Source of the DNA: Flammula alnicola
Taxonomy: Eukaryota; Basidiomycota; Agaricomycetes; Agaricales; Strophariaceae
DNA length: 64,000 bases
Direction: 5' to 3'
Assembly: GCA_015499995.1 (NCBI GenBank)
Contig: JADNRV010000066.1
Location: forward strand, 62,001-126,000
The position numbers were made by a program, and so were the translations under genes. Shown here one piece after another: positions 34,159-46,056 of this stretch. How positions within the stretch are numbered: the first letter of the stretch is position 1; every line of letters begins with the position of its first letter. The notes under the pieces were generated by a model. That model made no database searches. It saw only the letters and a list, made by a program, of their open reading frames with translations, and was not told the DNA's origin.

Positions 34159-35970
34159 GGATAGGCGGTAGTGATGGAAATGAACAAAGGGACGTTCATT
34201 TTCTCAAGTCTGCCGTGGTCTTTATCCTCAAATTCATTCATGGAGTTGTGCACTTCGCACTGGTAAAAGGTCTTAAGTCAATTATTATAACGGTGGGAAA
34301 CAAGTAGGGTACTTACAAGTCACCTATTCTTTCGCATGGCGAAACAGAGGATCCCAAAATCGTTTTTGCGCTAGTAACTTGAAGATCTCTCATGTCAATG
34401 GCTGCAATGGAGAGAAATAAGTAGTGTGCTTACCATTGGCGGGTGGGCTCAGGTCTATGTTCGATTCGAAAATGATGGCTACAAGAGGTTCTCGACATGA
34501 TGGGTCGTCGTCGTATTGCTATCTGTGACCTTCACGGATAATTGAGTGTGTAGCTGGTGAAAGGTATGATGAATGTTGCGACAATGCGTACGGCTTCTGA
34601 ACCAAACAACGGCTTACCTCTGGGCTCTCTATGCGAGAACCCGCGCGTATGAACCAACTTGTATCATGGCCTCTGCTCTGTCTCTCGCTCTGCACCCTCC
34701 ACCCCCAGCGGTATGTCTGCAAATACTCTCTCCTAACCTTTGCCATCGATGTTGATCCTTGAATACGTCCAGAGCTTTCTGAGAACAAGACTTCGAATTC
34801 CAACCCGGTAATCGAACGACGGGTGGGCGGAACATCCAGCGGCCAACGCGGGGGCCGGCGTGGAGGTGTTTAGGAAGCTCTCGCTCACCAGCACTCCTCT
34901 GATCTAGCACCAGCGGTGGTGCTACTCACAGTCCCACAACGCCACCGCAGCCGCCTCCGTGTTTTCCATGCCCCATAGCCTCTGTCCACAAGTATTCTTC
35001 AACGACGGATCCCGGCGTGGATTTGCCAGGCGCAGATGGGCTCGGAGGAGGGAATTTTGGAATTTCCGGGGAATGTAGAATGCATGTATTTTTTTTTTGG
35101 TCTGTCTTTTTCTTTTTCGTCCATTTTTCTCCTTTTCTGTTTCCTTTGATGAAGATAGCTAACCGTTCTTTTACGTTTCTAGAACTCAAGCAAATGCACC
35201 ATTGTCTCTGAGGTCCAAGGTATCCTCGACGCTCATCAACACCACGCCCAGCAGGCTCTCGCCGCCGCCTCTTCTTTGCCTCCGCATACTACCTCCAAAT
35301 TTCTTCACCGACTTCTTGATCGAGCTGGGTGGTGGGGGTGGTGGTCGCGGTGACTCGACGTCTGCTCCGACGATGGAGGGCCCTTCTGCTTCTGCGCCCA
35401 CGCCGATGGTTAGCGATTCGAATGCGGCTTCGATGGGGAAGAAGGGAACGAGGGAGAGGACTATCACCCTGGAATCCAAGCCGTCGTCTCGAACTCCTAC
35501 CCCCAGCTCCTACCCCCATCAAATTCAAGTTCAACCTCTGCCGCTCCTGCTACCGCCTGAACTTCGCGAGGCCATCGATGCGCGGAGCCTGGGATCGTTG
35601 TTGGGGTCGGAGGCGGCTCTGGCTGCTGTTGCTGTGCGCACTGGAGAGATGCTCATCCCAGAACCCACGCTGAGCCAGCTCGTGCCCCTTGCTCCTATGA
35701 ACTGCACGGGATTCTGCTCGTGTATTTCAACTACAGTACCCCCAGGGCAGATGCTAGAGTCGGACCTTCATCTCTTCCTACCTCCGTTGCCCAACGTTCC
35801 CAGTGAAAACTGGTTCTGGGCGGTTCTGGGACTGGTTCGTGCGGGTCTGAATTTTCAGATTCGCACAGTTGGAGATAAACGTAAAAGTCGTAGATAGGCT
35901 GTGTTCCACCGTTTCCTGAGATTAGATAAAGTCATCGTATTGCAGACTCGGAACTGTTCTTGAAGCATCC
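33270..35970 (+). repeat. Long direct duplication, right copy
   Basis: Counterpart of 1-2778. It covers the last TPR units of the NLR gene, its 3' flank (34159-35190) and the unknown-family relic at 35200-35800. The two copies are about 33.2 kb apart. The flank itself holds no gene I can support. Confidence 0.85.
35200..35800 (+). pseudogene. Relic of the unknown repeated family, copy 2
   Basis: A frame from 35202 reads through ARSLGSLLGSEAALAAVAV, then loses register near YFNY, so the C-terminal part seen at 11.1-13.0 kb is missing. An earlier piece (GILDAHHQHHAQQALAAAS) is in another frame. Copy of the relic at 2000-2560. Confidence 0.4.
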
Positions 35971-36059
35971 TCAAAATTTGGTTCCGATGAGTGGATGAAG
36001 AAGACCAGTATTCGCATGCCAAGTTTCTGATTCGAAATGTAGGAAATAGGAAATCTCGC

Positions 36060-36218
36060 TGAATATTTAGCAGAAGATCAGGCCTGGTGTTCGCAATATG
36101 AAATTACAATACACTAATTGTAGTTTGGTACCACTCCAATGCTGAGCTACTGCATCCTACCCGTGTCCCATTCAGCGAAGCACTAGTGACTTTCTCGGGC
36201 GCTAACTTGGCGCTTAAG
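36060..36218 (-). pseudogene. 3'-end relic of an additional HSP20 gene
   Basis: tagtgactttctcgggcgct near 36184-36203 resembles the 3' coding end of the HSP20 gene at 36441 (gatggtgaccttcttgggcg). The sequence to its left (TATGAAATTACAATACACT near 36100) resembles the 3' flank of that gene (TATGAAATTACAATGTCCT near 36352). This looks like the remaining tail of a tandem copy. Confidence 0.4.
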
Positions 36219-36440
36219 GGTGCGCGAGCTCATTTATATATAAAGAAACCGAGAAGTCGTGACACCCTAGACCCTCTTGCGACGTCGAGAATTGAAAGTA
36301 ACTCAATAGAAAGTCGCGCCGAAATATTCACAAGAAAATTGTGTTCGAAGTATGAAATTACAATGTCCTAAAATACAAATGTTTGTACAACACCGCTGCA
36401 TTCTACGCTACATTCTCGGAAGTTGTGATGGTAATCAAGA

Positions 36441-37047
36441 CTAAGCGATGGTGACCTTCTTGGGCGCTAGCTCAGGCGTAGACTTTGGGAACGTCACGGT
36501 GAGGACACCGTTCTCCATCGACGCTTTGATTTCCTCGGGCTGTGAGAAACAGAAGTCAATGAATTGTTTCTTGACAAAATTACTCCAAGTTCTACATACC
36601 TTGACACCTCCAGGAAGCTGGAGCGTACGCGAGAATTTTCCGAATCGGCGCTCGCGGACGGCGAAGCCGTTTTCCTCGAACTCGTTCGACTGTTTCGACT
36701 CAGCCGACACGGTCAGTCGGTTGCTGTGAACATCGATGTTGACGTTATCTTTCACGAGTCCTGGGAGTTCGAATGTCGCCGTCACAAGATTCTTTTCGGC
36801 GTCTTCGTGAAGGTCCATTCTAAAAAATAAAAGAAAAAATATGGTGAGAAAACTGCTGCATATTTTCGTGGATGTAGGTAGAGTTAAATGCTTACTTTGG
36901 CTTGAAGAGCCTCACTGCACCTTCGCCTGGAGCGGTGCGGGTCTGAACCTGACTGTTAGGTCCAGTCTGCGGTTGACGAGCAGCGACCGCCTCATCGAAG
37001 AGGCGCTCGAAGTCATAGAAAGGTTCGTAGAAGAAGATGTTTGACAT
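36441..37047 (-). CDS. Small heat-shock protein HSP20, gene 1
   Basis: Three exons (37047-36896, 36819-36600, 36539-36441) give 156 residues, the usual length for fungal HSP20. The protein begins MSNIFFYEPFYDFERLFDEA and carries the alpha-crystallin domain from MDLHEDAEKN onward, with FAVRERRFGKFSRTLQLPGG before the second intron and the C-terminal ELAPKKVTIA. HSP20 proteins form oligomers that hold unfolding proteins without using ATP. Introns are 76 and 60 bp, in the same places as in the other HSP20 genes here. It is divergent from the decayed gene at 37251 across about 200 bp that must hold both promoters. Confidence 0.92.
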
Positions 37048-37250
37048 GATGATTTTGAGTTGAGTAAATTGTGGAATGGGAGACTCATAACTGCCTCGTA
37101 TTTATACGCTTTCCGTCGTTCCATGGATAGCTCGTTGGCCAGGGCCAGGGCCAGAAATCCACGAGGTGGTCTTTCTGTGCAAGTCAAGGACTCTCCCGTA
37201 GGCTCTAGAATTTGCATCGACAAGCTTTTGACAGAGAAAGACAAGCAACG

Positions 37251-40119
37251 ATGTCCAAGTTCTACGAAATTCTAGTCCAGACCATCGAAGATGATGACGA
37301 CCTCACAGCCACCGTTCTGGAATCCAAGGGGTCCTTTGTTTGGAAACGATGGTCTTGACATGTTGATCAAACAAAGCCATACGCGCCATCCAAGCGGAGG
37401 CCTCAGACGCTGCTCACCGACAAACGACAGTGCACACCGAGGGCGCAGCGACGGCACAGGGCTTTATCTCGGGCCCAGCACTCGCTTATGCTGCCCAGGT
37501 CAGATCGATATTAACAGGTAAGAACAAGTGAACAGAATATCGTAGGTGAGCCGTGCGAAATACTTTGTTGAATCGGTCGAGTTTAACTCAATTACGAGGA
37601 GCAGGTCATAGTAAGCGAGCAGGATGGCGAGCTCTCCTTCCCATCGTTCGACCCAGTCTATCGGTGCCAACCTACAACTCCCGGCGCAGGGGTCAGGCCA
37701 GGACTTGAAACAGCAGCGAAGGATGACTTCGCCTGTCGGATCTCTCAACTTGGTTCGTCCAATCTCTTATGCTTTCCAACTTGTGTTAAAGGGAGATAGA
37801 AAGCCTCTTTGTTGATGTCATCAATTACTTATTTGTGGCTCTTACTGACATGAATTTTGTAGCCTGATGGAGGACGCAAACCCTCACCTCGTCCGCCGTC
37901 ACCGCTCCGAAATGGCTTTATTATGGATACCTCCACTGGGATCGATCCGCACGACTCAGAGGACGAGTCAGACGAGGATGAGGACGATGAAGATGACCGC
38001 GCAAAATGGAAGCGATCACCATCGCCAGCATCTTCAGTTTCCCATCTAGCTGCTAGCTTTGTACAACGCGTGAACGACTTTGTGGGCGTAATCGCTCCAA
38101 AGTCGCCGGGCATGCCAACTGACGCGGAATTGGAAGCAGAGGCCGAGCGAGAACGCGATCGGAGCAGACGTGAAGCTGAAGCCATCCTTACGAGGGAAGC
38201 CCAGCAGCGTAAACTTGTCGAGGAGCGCGTTCTTGCTATGATGGAGACTGCCAAGTCCCTGCCGCCGCCTCCTTCGCGGTCTCAGACCATGCCAAACCCT
38301 TCTTCGCCAGCCAACTCACAGAAGGATACAAGCTGGTGGGCAGCCGCCAAGAACAGGCTGACCCCGACGAAAGACAAGGAAACCCTTACTCCAGCGCAAC
38401 AGGTAATTCTTGACGCCAAAACTCGCGAGAAGGACAAAGACAAGGGAAAAGACAAGAAAACCAGCAAGGGAAAGGAGAAAGAATGGCCTGCCAACGCACA
38501 GTCAAAATTTAATGACCCTGCATTTGCGAATCTGCACATACCTGTAGCTCCACCGACGAGGAAACCTGTACCCTCTTCGCCTCCTCGCCTACTCCTTCGC
38601 GCCCCAGTCTTTCGAATATGCCCCCAAATCTTACGCCTTCGCCTATGCGAACCATAGATACCATATCTTCCTCTCCTTCTCGTGAAGCTCCGCCCCTATA
38701 TGCCCAGTTCAACACCCAAGGGACCCTGGATGTTCCAGGCACCCTGCTGCCATAGCAAAACGATTCGAGAAGCTGGAAAAGTGGACGGTCGGCCACGTCC
38801 GTGCTCTGGAGGAGCGCATGAACGATGTCGAGAGATGGCTTGTGGACAAGGAGAAAGAGAAGGAAGACACGGCATCGATGAAGGAGTCAAAGCATTCTGA
38901 GGTGCACCATGAAGTGCAAGAGATACGAGAGGAAGTCTCCGAGCTACAGGGCCGTGTAGGAGAACTAGGACGCGAGATGGCGAAGCTCGCTACTGCCCCA
39001 ACCAACCTTTCGTCTGGACCCAAGGCTCAAGTCGCATCGGTAACAGCAGGGCCGCAGAACACGTCTCAGTTCTTGTACAGAACCATACAGGTTCCTCGTG
39101 CCTAGCACACCGCATCATCGTCGTATCTCCACCACTGCCACGGATTCACGAGCCCACCTTTGGCCTCAACGAAGACTCCATCTGGGACGCGTCTGCCATA
39201 CCCGCAAGGAGACTACACATCGCCGCCTGATGCTTTCTCTCCAACGAACTCGCCCCGGTTCCTAAACGCATCTCTGCGAACACGACCCATCTCGATTCCT
39301 GGTCTGCCCAATGCTGGTCCATCGTCGGCCGTGTCAACATCATATTCCACTGGATCGTATTCCTCTGTATCATCTTATGGGCGCACTATGTCTCCGTCAC
39401 CCATGTCAGCCACTACAGCGGCCCGCGCTATCAGCCCTTCGCCTTCTGGTACTGGACTTCCTGCGCCGAAACATACATCCCAAAGACAGACAAGTATCAG
39501 TCCAACGCCGAGGAAACGATATACCGTCGCCTCGGCGGGCCTATTGTGGCTCCTGACGAACTCTCTTCCAATGCTGCAGAGCCACCCAAGCGTACAGGCA
39601 CGCCCAAGACGTCAGCGAAATCTGAATCAACCAAAGCCGACCTCGACAACTCGGACAATGACTTTGGAGATGAACGATCGGCAAGTCCGCTGCAGCGCGC
39701 CTAGCAAGCAGCGCGAACCTGACAGGTGGAATGGGCATGGGCGATTACAAATCTGCCTCTCCGTCTCCGTCGCCCATGTCCAACCGACGTCTTCGGGCGC
39801 AATCCGCATATGGGTTCTCGAATATTCCTGGGGCGAGTGGGAGTGGTAGTCTCAGTGCCACTTTTAACCCACCGTCTGTTGCACCGCTGCGAACGAACAA
39901 GCTACGCTCAAAGTCCACGGAACGACTTAACACCGGGGCTGGAACTGGCGATGGCATGGTCAGCGCGCTGGCTGGACCTGGAGGAACGAAGTTTGTGGAT
40001 CCGTTGGTTTTGAGGAAGCAGAGCAGGGATTCCTCACGAAGCCGATCGCCATGCCCAAACCGATCGGGAAGGTGCCTATTGGACAGTTGGTCGCGTTCTT
40101 CGATAAGGACAAGAAGTAG
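37251..40119 (+). pseudogene. Decayed gene for a Ser/Pro-rich coiled-coil protein
   Basis: A conserved-looking protein can be followed from MSKFYEILVQTIEDDDD (37251) through AIQAEASDAAHRQ (about 37386), DSEDESDEDEDDEDD (about 37964), a charged helix to about 38230, KRFEKLEKWTVGHVRALEER (38760), a long heptad-like coiled coil to 38985, Ser/Pro-rich segments and the end KPIGKVPIGQLVAFFDKDKK at 40119. But the frame changes about six times (near 37340-37385, 38585, 38755, 39100, 39530-39560, 40020), with stops in between that small introns do not explain. I do not recognise the family. Either the gene is dead or the sequence has many indel errors, though intact neighbours argue against errors. 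Confidence 0.65.
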
Positions 40120-40840
40120 GATGGATTGGAAGTTTGATGGTGTACTATATGTTGAGTGTCTGAACACTAAATTTTTGTCGTGCACGACGAGACGATCTTT
40201 GTTGGGAGATGATATTTACGACCTGTAACGTTTTTTTCTGTTCCGTTTTTGTCCATCTTGCTTTTATCTATACCGTTATGACGTTTTACTGATCGACATA
40301 TACTCCTTGCTATACAGTAATAACACAAGTCTCGATTGGTGGTTATACCCAATGCTGTCAATGTATTTAAATAATGTTGTTCCGTTTTTGTTGTGCTTCA
40401 TCAAACTCAATTCTGTTTCAGTTTTGACGTCAGGAGCTTGCCACCTCAGGATTTTGAAAGAATGCTGCAATCTGAGGTGACGATCCTTCGAACGTTTATC
40501 GATCATAATTTATCCTGCCTGACGTCATTTTTCCGCTTTGTCGTCGCCTAAATGTTTCTTTCGCTCTGGATCCTCTTTACTGGTTGATAGTTTAAGGGGT
40601 TGCGCACTAAATTTGGGGGTTGCGCAATATTCCAGCCATTGGCCAACTCGTCATACGACTTGGCTTCTTCCACTCGATTACCCTCTACTGTTGCGGCGAT
40701 CATGGTCACGGATGACAAGAATCGGGGCTGGATTCAAAACACCTCACTGTGTCTCGTCATCGCACACTTAATCACACACAGGCATCGGTGACTAGATTGT
40801 TCTCATCCAATCCAGAACAAGCTTGGGCGTCACGCTCCCG
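40120..40840. other. Intergenic stretch
   Basis: AT-rich 3' flank of the decayed gene, then the region upstream of HSP20 gene 2. No supported gene. Confidence 0.4.
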
Positions 40841-40859
40841 TTTTCGGCACGCTTGATCT

Positions 40860-40880
40860 TTCTCGAGGTTTCGATGTTTC
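40860..40880 (+). promoter_or_regulatory. Heat-shock-element-like motif
   Basis: TTCTCGAGGTTTC with a further TTC at 40878-40880, about 150-170 bp before the HSP20 gene 2 ATG. Units 1 and 3 of an alternating TTC/GAA array are perfect and unit 2 is GAG. Likely bound by the heat-shock factor. Confidence 0.45.
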
Positions 40881-41031
40881 CACAATGGATGAGTGGCGCC
40901 TCCACAATCGGCCCAGGCAGCGCAAGCTGAAAAGGTATAAATTCAAGACCACTTTAGAGCTTCATTCCTCAGTATCTAACGCAACACAAGGCGTTTACTA
41001 CTGAAACCTTTAACATCACTACAAACTCATC

Positions 41032-41602
41032 ATGTCTGTCTGGTTTTACGAGCCTTTCTACGACCTCGAGCGCGTATTTGATGAGGCCCTCAGCTCGCGC
41101 GACACCGGTGGGCAAGTGCAGCGCCGTGGAGAGAACCAAAACGCTGTTAAAGTTTTCAAGCCGAGGTATATATTTTTTTCTTTCCTTCGTGGTCTATTTT
41201 CTGTATCTGACTTTTCAATCAGGATGGATCTTCACGAAGACAACGAAAAGAACATTGTGACGGCTTCCTTCGAGTTCCCAGGCGTTCCAAAGGACAAAGT
41301 CGACATCAACGTTCAAAACGGCCGCTTGACAGTCTCAGCTGAGTCGGAGCAGTCCTCTGAACACGAGGAGGGTGGTTACGCCGTCCGCGAACGCCGCTAT
41401 GGCAAGTTCTCTCGTACTCTCCAGCTTCCTCAGGGTGTGAAGGCACGTTACCCTTTATTATTCGAAAAGTCGAGCAGCGAATACTGATCATCTACCACTG
41501 CAGGAGAGCGACATAAAAGCCCAGTTGGATAACGGCATCTTGACCGTCACTTTCCCTAAGTCCACCCCCGAGCTCTCGCCCAAGAAGATCACTATCAACT
41601 AA
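41032..41602 (+). CDS. Small heat-shock protein HSP20, gene 2 (GC-AG intron)
   Basis: Three exons (41032-41165, 41223-41442, 41504-41602) give 150 residues. The protein starts MSVWFYEPFYDLERVFDEAL and has the alpha-crystallin domain MDLHEDNEKN to YAVRERRYGKFSRTLQ and the end ELSPKKITIN. Exon 2 is 220 nt and exon 3 is 99 nt, exactly as in HSP20 genes 1, 4 and 5. The second intron starts with GC (AAG then gcacgt) and ends CAG. No GT donor nearby keeps the frame, so a GC-AG intron is the best model. It is the most diverged of the intact copies. A heat-shock-element-like motif lies upstream. Confidence 0.9.
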
Positions 41603-42299
41603 GCCCGCGTCACACACCCCAAATTGCGTCGCGGTGTGGTTGGTGGGATTTGAAGGTGTACAGTTTATTCCTCCTCTGCATAGCATGCGCAACTGTATTT
41701 TAGCTCTGTAGCAAGAACATTCAACGTGTACCATCATCATGTAGTTCAATCGGTCAATATCATTTAGACATTCAGTCAAACGCCTGGCATTACCAGTAAC
41801 TACTGGTGTGGAGAGCAATTCTATCTTATACTATGTATCAACATAAGATGGCAGAAATACTATATAATGACCCTTATTACTTTGAGACGCGTGGTGCTTA
41901 CGCGACGTGGCCTTCGAATTTATTATTTGGTGGTTTGACATGAGATTTGCCCAAGACTGCAAAATGTGAATCCATCAGGGCACTGACGCTGCTAACTCGT
42001 CTTTGACTTCATCAAGCTCTCCCATCCATGCAACGGTTGCAGACTCTATCGGAGATATACTGCTTGGCCTTGAGGATCTCATGCGGGACCTCTCTGTGCT
42101 ACAAACAATATCCAATCGAGTATATCACGAAGAAATCAAGGAGCATGGATAACTTGGACACTCATGTCATCGCAATTACTGTGATTGATTTAGATCCCGG
42201 CATCTGCATCTACAAATGTTGTTACGCCTTAGAATTTCCCTGTTTCGCATGGCGCTAGAGTTTGTTCATATTTCCGTATACATGATGAATACAAAGCAC
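41603..42299. other. Intergenic stretch
   Basis: Between HSP20 gene 2 and the decayed DUF4139 gene. No supported gene. Confidence 0.4.
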
Positions 42300-44245
42300 T
42301 CAGAGTCCATTAATCGCAACAGTCGGTGCCGCTGATACCTCCCACTGAAGAACTAGATTGATTTTGGAGAACGCCGGAACAGCACAAATCCAATCGAGCC
42401 GGCCATCTTTGCCCAGCATAGCAACATCCGCGTTTGGGGCATCTGCACCATTCCACTGAGCGACCACGCCCTCAGCAACGCGCACAGGGGCGGCAGCTTG
42501 CTGTCGACTCCAACCGCAGGCGAGGCTGGTAACGTCAACTTGGGTTGGATAAGATTGACAGCGATATTAGCGTTCCGAGAAACAGGAACATGGTCCGTTA
42601 TTTTGAGCCCCGCGATGGCAATAGGCTTCGTGTTATGGATCGTGATTCTTTGAGTAGATGCATGTGTTCGGGATTTAGCGTAGAACCCAGATTCTGAGAC
42701 TTTACTGGGACTGGAGTGGTACGTGATGCGAATGGAAGGATCGAGCCTGCATATGTGTTAATTTTTGATATCCATATGAGGATCAGTTGATTGACGTACC
42801 CGAGATCACATTCAAATGTCTCTTGAGGGCTCACATGGGGGATGTAGGACCGCGCAATAAAGCTTTGGTCGACAAATACGTTACAGTTGCCGCTAATGAA
42901 CGTGTAATCCGAGGAATTCTTGATAGATGCCTAACGAACTCAGCTCGTCAGAGCCATGCTTCGAAAAGGGATGTAGAATATCACCTTCAAATATACCCGA
43001 GTATCACTTTTCGGCACACACAACCAGGTCATCGTAGCCTCCAGGTCAAGGTCAGCAATGATGACACTGTGTTCCTGGTTGTCGGTCGGAACAGTCGTTG
43101 CTGTAGGAATGCGGAATGTAGCGTTTATGTTGCCCGTAGTGGTGACAAATGAGGTAGTATGAACCATTTCTATTTCAGGTTCCTCGCATTCTTCATCTTC
43201 CGACACCTCAGCCTCCATATCCAGAAAGCGACTTCTCATCGCAAGCCTGTCAACCCTTGGATTCTGCACATCAATGTACCAGGCAGTAATTTGAGGTGCT
43301 TGTGCGCCAAAAGTCGGTGCCGCTATTTCCAAAGTAATGGGTACGTCTTCCCAGACCTATAAATTGTATTCAGAGAACTATGAAAGGGATGCAGTTCTAG
43401 ACAGTCTCATACCTCTCCAGTTTGTTGGGTGATGATAGCTTTATAGATTACTTTGGCAGGCATTGAGGGGTTTTGCATGTCGACACGAATATCATATGCA
43501 GCCTTCCAGGTGGCTCGAGCAACATCTGCGGAGCATGTGGTCAGAGAAGACGAAAGGAAATGAAAGAGGGAGAGATGTTACCGTAAGTAAGGTCAATCAT
43601 GATTTCAGCCCCCAAAGTAGCAGACAACGCGATGACAACCTGGGTTCGCAGGCCATCATTGCTCATGACCTTCGCATTAAGCTCTCCTCCTCATCGCGTA
43701 TCTTCTCCTCTATCGTCGCCAACTCTATTTCCAGCTCAACAATCTTATCATCCCACTTCTCTTCAGTCGTATCGTATACATCCATAGCTTCGCCAAGCTT
43801 GGAGACGTCGAGGTGTTGGATATCAATTTTACCAATATAATTATCGAGGGCCTTCCGTGCTTTCTTGCATCGGGAAAGTGCGTTCTTAACTTTCGCCTTC
43901 TTGGCGTTAAGCTCGTCCAGACGGGGCGACGTCTGCTGAGGTTTTCCCCTCTCCATGGTCGAAGACGAAACACCAAGAATAGTAGCAGGCCCTCGACCTT
44001 CGACTCTGGGGCACGAAAATGAGTGCGCGTCATTTGACAAAAGAAGTGGAGTCCTACGCATACCTTAGCGACTGAGAATCGACAACGTTCGGTAGATATG
44101 AAATAACCACTCGGTTCTGGCCAGCACGAACATTGAGCTTGAAGGCTCTAGTGATTTGCGCTCTAGTTGGATACAGATGAACACTTTTAATCGTGCTGTC
44201 GTCGACTGAATTGAGGTCCACAACGTTGATTGGGTCGACGTCCAT
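42300..44245 (-). pseudogene. DUF4139 (mucoidy-inhibitor-like) protein gene with frameshifts
   Basis: Read leftwards from MDVDPINVVDLNSVDDSTIK (44245), the N-terminal domain shows VHLYPTRAQITRAF and ISYLPNVVDSQSLR. A coiled coil (about 43950-43690) follows, then ATWKAAYDIRVD and IYKAIITQQTGEVWEDVPIT, which are typical of DUF4139, and the end WICAVPAFSKINLVLQWEVS at about 42320. Introns are about 50-80 bp. Two positions break the frame without a splice site: near 43680 (SL then NAKVMSNDG) and near 42490 (a C run, LPP then VRVAEGVVAQWNG), each consistent with one lost base. The family is common in fungi but its role is unclear. It may be a young pseudogene or contain sequence errors. Confidence 0.6.
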
Positions 44246-44744
44246 ATTGTCGAATTCAGAGAGAAACCAGGGCAAGTTGGAAGTAAGAGGGAAAGAAGGA
44301 TCTATCCAAAGCTTCAACTGCGATGCCCTTTATATGATTTCGGGTTCCAGGGTCGGCGAAATCAGAATATGTACAGCCATCCAGCTGTTGATATTGCGCA
44401 CGGCTCCGACGCAGTTGTGTGTAGTCACGTGGTCCATATACTTCGCTTTTCCGATTTGACCGCGACATTTTGTAGGGTTTCGCAGAAACGCCTCAGATAC
44501 TTCCGCTGAGTCTATCGTTGGGTCCTTCATCCCAATCAGTGACACGCTCTCGATCACATAAATACATGTAAGACGAAAGTTCACTCACCAATGAGCCCTT
44601 CCTTGCCACGAAGGCATCCTTCAACAGCCCTAACATTCTCTGTTATCTTCGTCCAAATAACCTGTTCTTAGTGATTGCTGGAAGGGTCCGCCAAACCAAC
44701 AATAAGCTTGATGGGATCTCCAAAGGACCTCGGATACATGACGG
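44246..44744. other. Intergenic stretch
   Basis: Upstream of the DUF4139 gene and left of duplicated unit A. No supported gene. Confidence 0.35.
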
Positions 44745-44759
44745 TAACCCTGACCCTAA
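44745..44759. repeat. Telomere-like 15-mer, unit A
   Basis: TAACCCTGACCCTAA, two CCCTAA-type words with one substitution. Fungal telomeres are usually TTAGGG. The same site in unit B is unmutated. Confidence 0.5.
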
Positions 44760-46056
44760 GGTAGGGCAATGGGCGACTTGCAAGTACGGAGACGACGGCA
44801 CGGGCGGAAAAATCCAAAAGCGAGAATGCGTGTAAGGGCGACGATAGCGTTGACTTCACGAAGCTGGCAGGGCAGAATGGAGAGCTAGGCACTGAAGAGA
44901 TCGGCATAAGTCTGGCTGCCCCACGATATGCTCAGCCATCCCAGCTGTTCGCAAAAAAGACTTCTGGAATAAAGAAGAAACTAAAAAGTGGCTGTCAGCA
45001 GGAGCAAGAGAAACCAAGCTGACGACACCCACCCCGATGAAATTCCTTCGAGCATTGGACCCTTACGTACGCTCGATAATAATTCTGAATATTGCGCGGA
45101 TTCTGCGATGATGAACTGCAAACAGGGTGGATTGGGGCCCCTCGCATATTCGATTATTGATGGTTTTTTTTGCGATAAGTTGGCGAACGGCTCATAGCGC
45201 TGCTCGGTTGCCAATTTGCGATTGTCCCTTCCTGGTTTTCTGACGCAATTTGGTCAACCATGGTTTTCTATATTCCGGCTTTGGCTCCTTATCGCCGCCA
45301 TGATCTCCCAATATCACCCCTATATCAGTTCATATCTTCTCTTTGGCCAAGGACAACGAGGGATTCAACGTTCAACGTTCAACACCAATTCAACACGATA
45401 CCGAAATTGTTCGCCCACTGCTTGGTAATTGCAAGGGCATGAAGAAGCAAGGAAAATTGCTGGCATACTAATGGATAGTGAGCTACGTAGTAGAATAAGC
45501 TAGCTGGATACTCACTGGTGACCGCGCAAATCGACTGAGATTTAACTGAAGTTCGACGAGGTGGCAGCGAACTTGTCGGATAACAAATATTCTCACGGTC
45601 GCCCGATGGTCCATCGAAAAGTTATAGCCCCAACTGACCTTGGATCTTGGGTACTGTCTATCTCCTATGCTCATGCTCACGGCATGCATCGAGTCAGATA
45701 TTTACATGCAGTCCATTCGGTATCTGCTTTCGCTGCTGTAAATGTCATCCAAATTCTAGCTAACACACCGAACTTGAAAGGTCGTCGAAAATATCTCCTT
45801 CAAGGAAATAATTGACCCAGTTCTGTGACCCATGACGTGCCAATAAAGAACATTATGCACTGATTTCTCATTCCCACCGCTACCGGGATTGACATATACC
45901 GGGTGACCGTTTGCATACCAGTCGAACCAAAGGCCAGTGGGTGACGAGCCTAAGTACTACTGGTAAGCACTTAAAGTTGTGATACATCACGCTTCGGGTC
46001 GTCGGTTGACCATAATACCTTCACAGATTCTCTCCCATCTTGCATTTTACTGAAAC

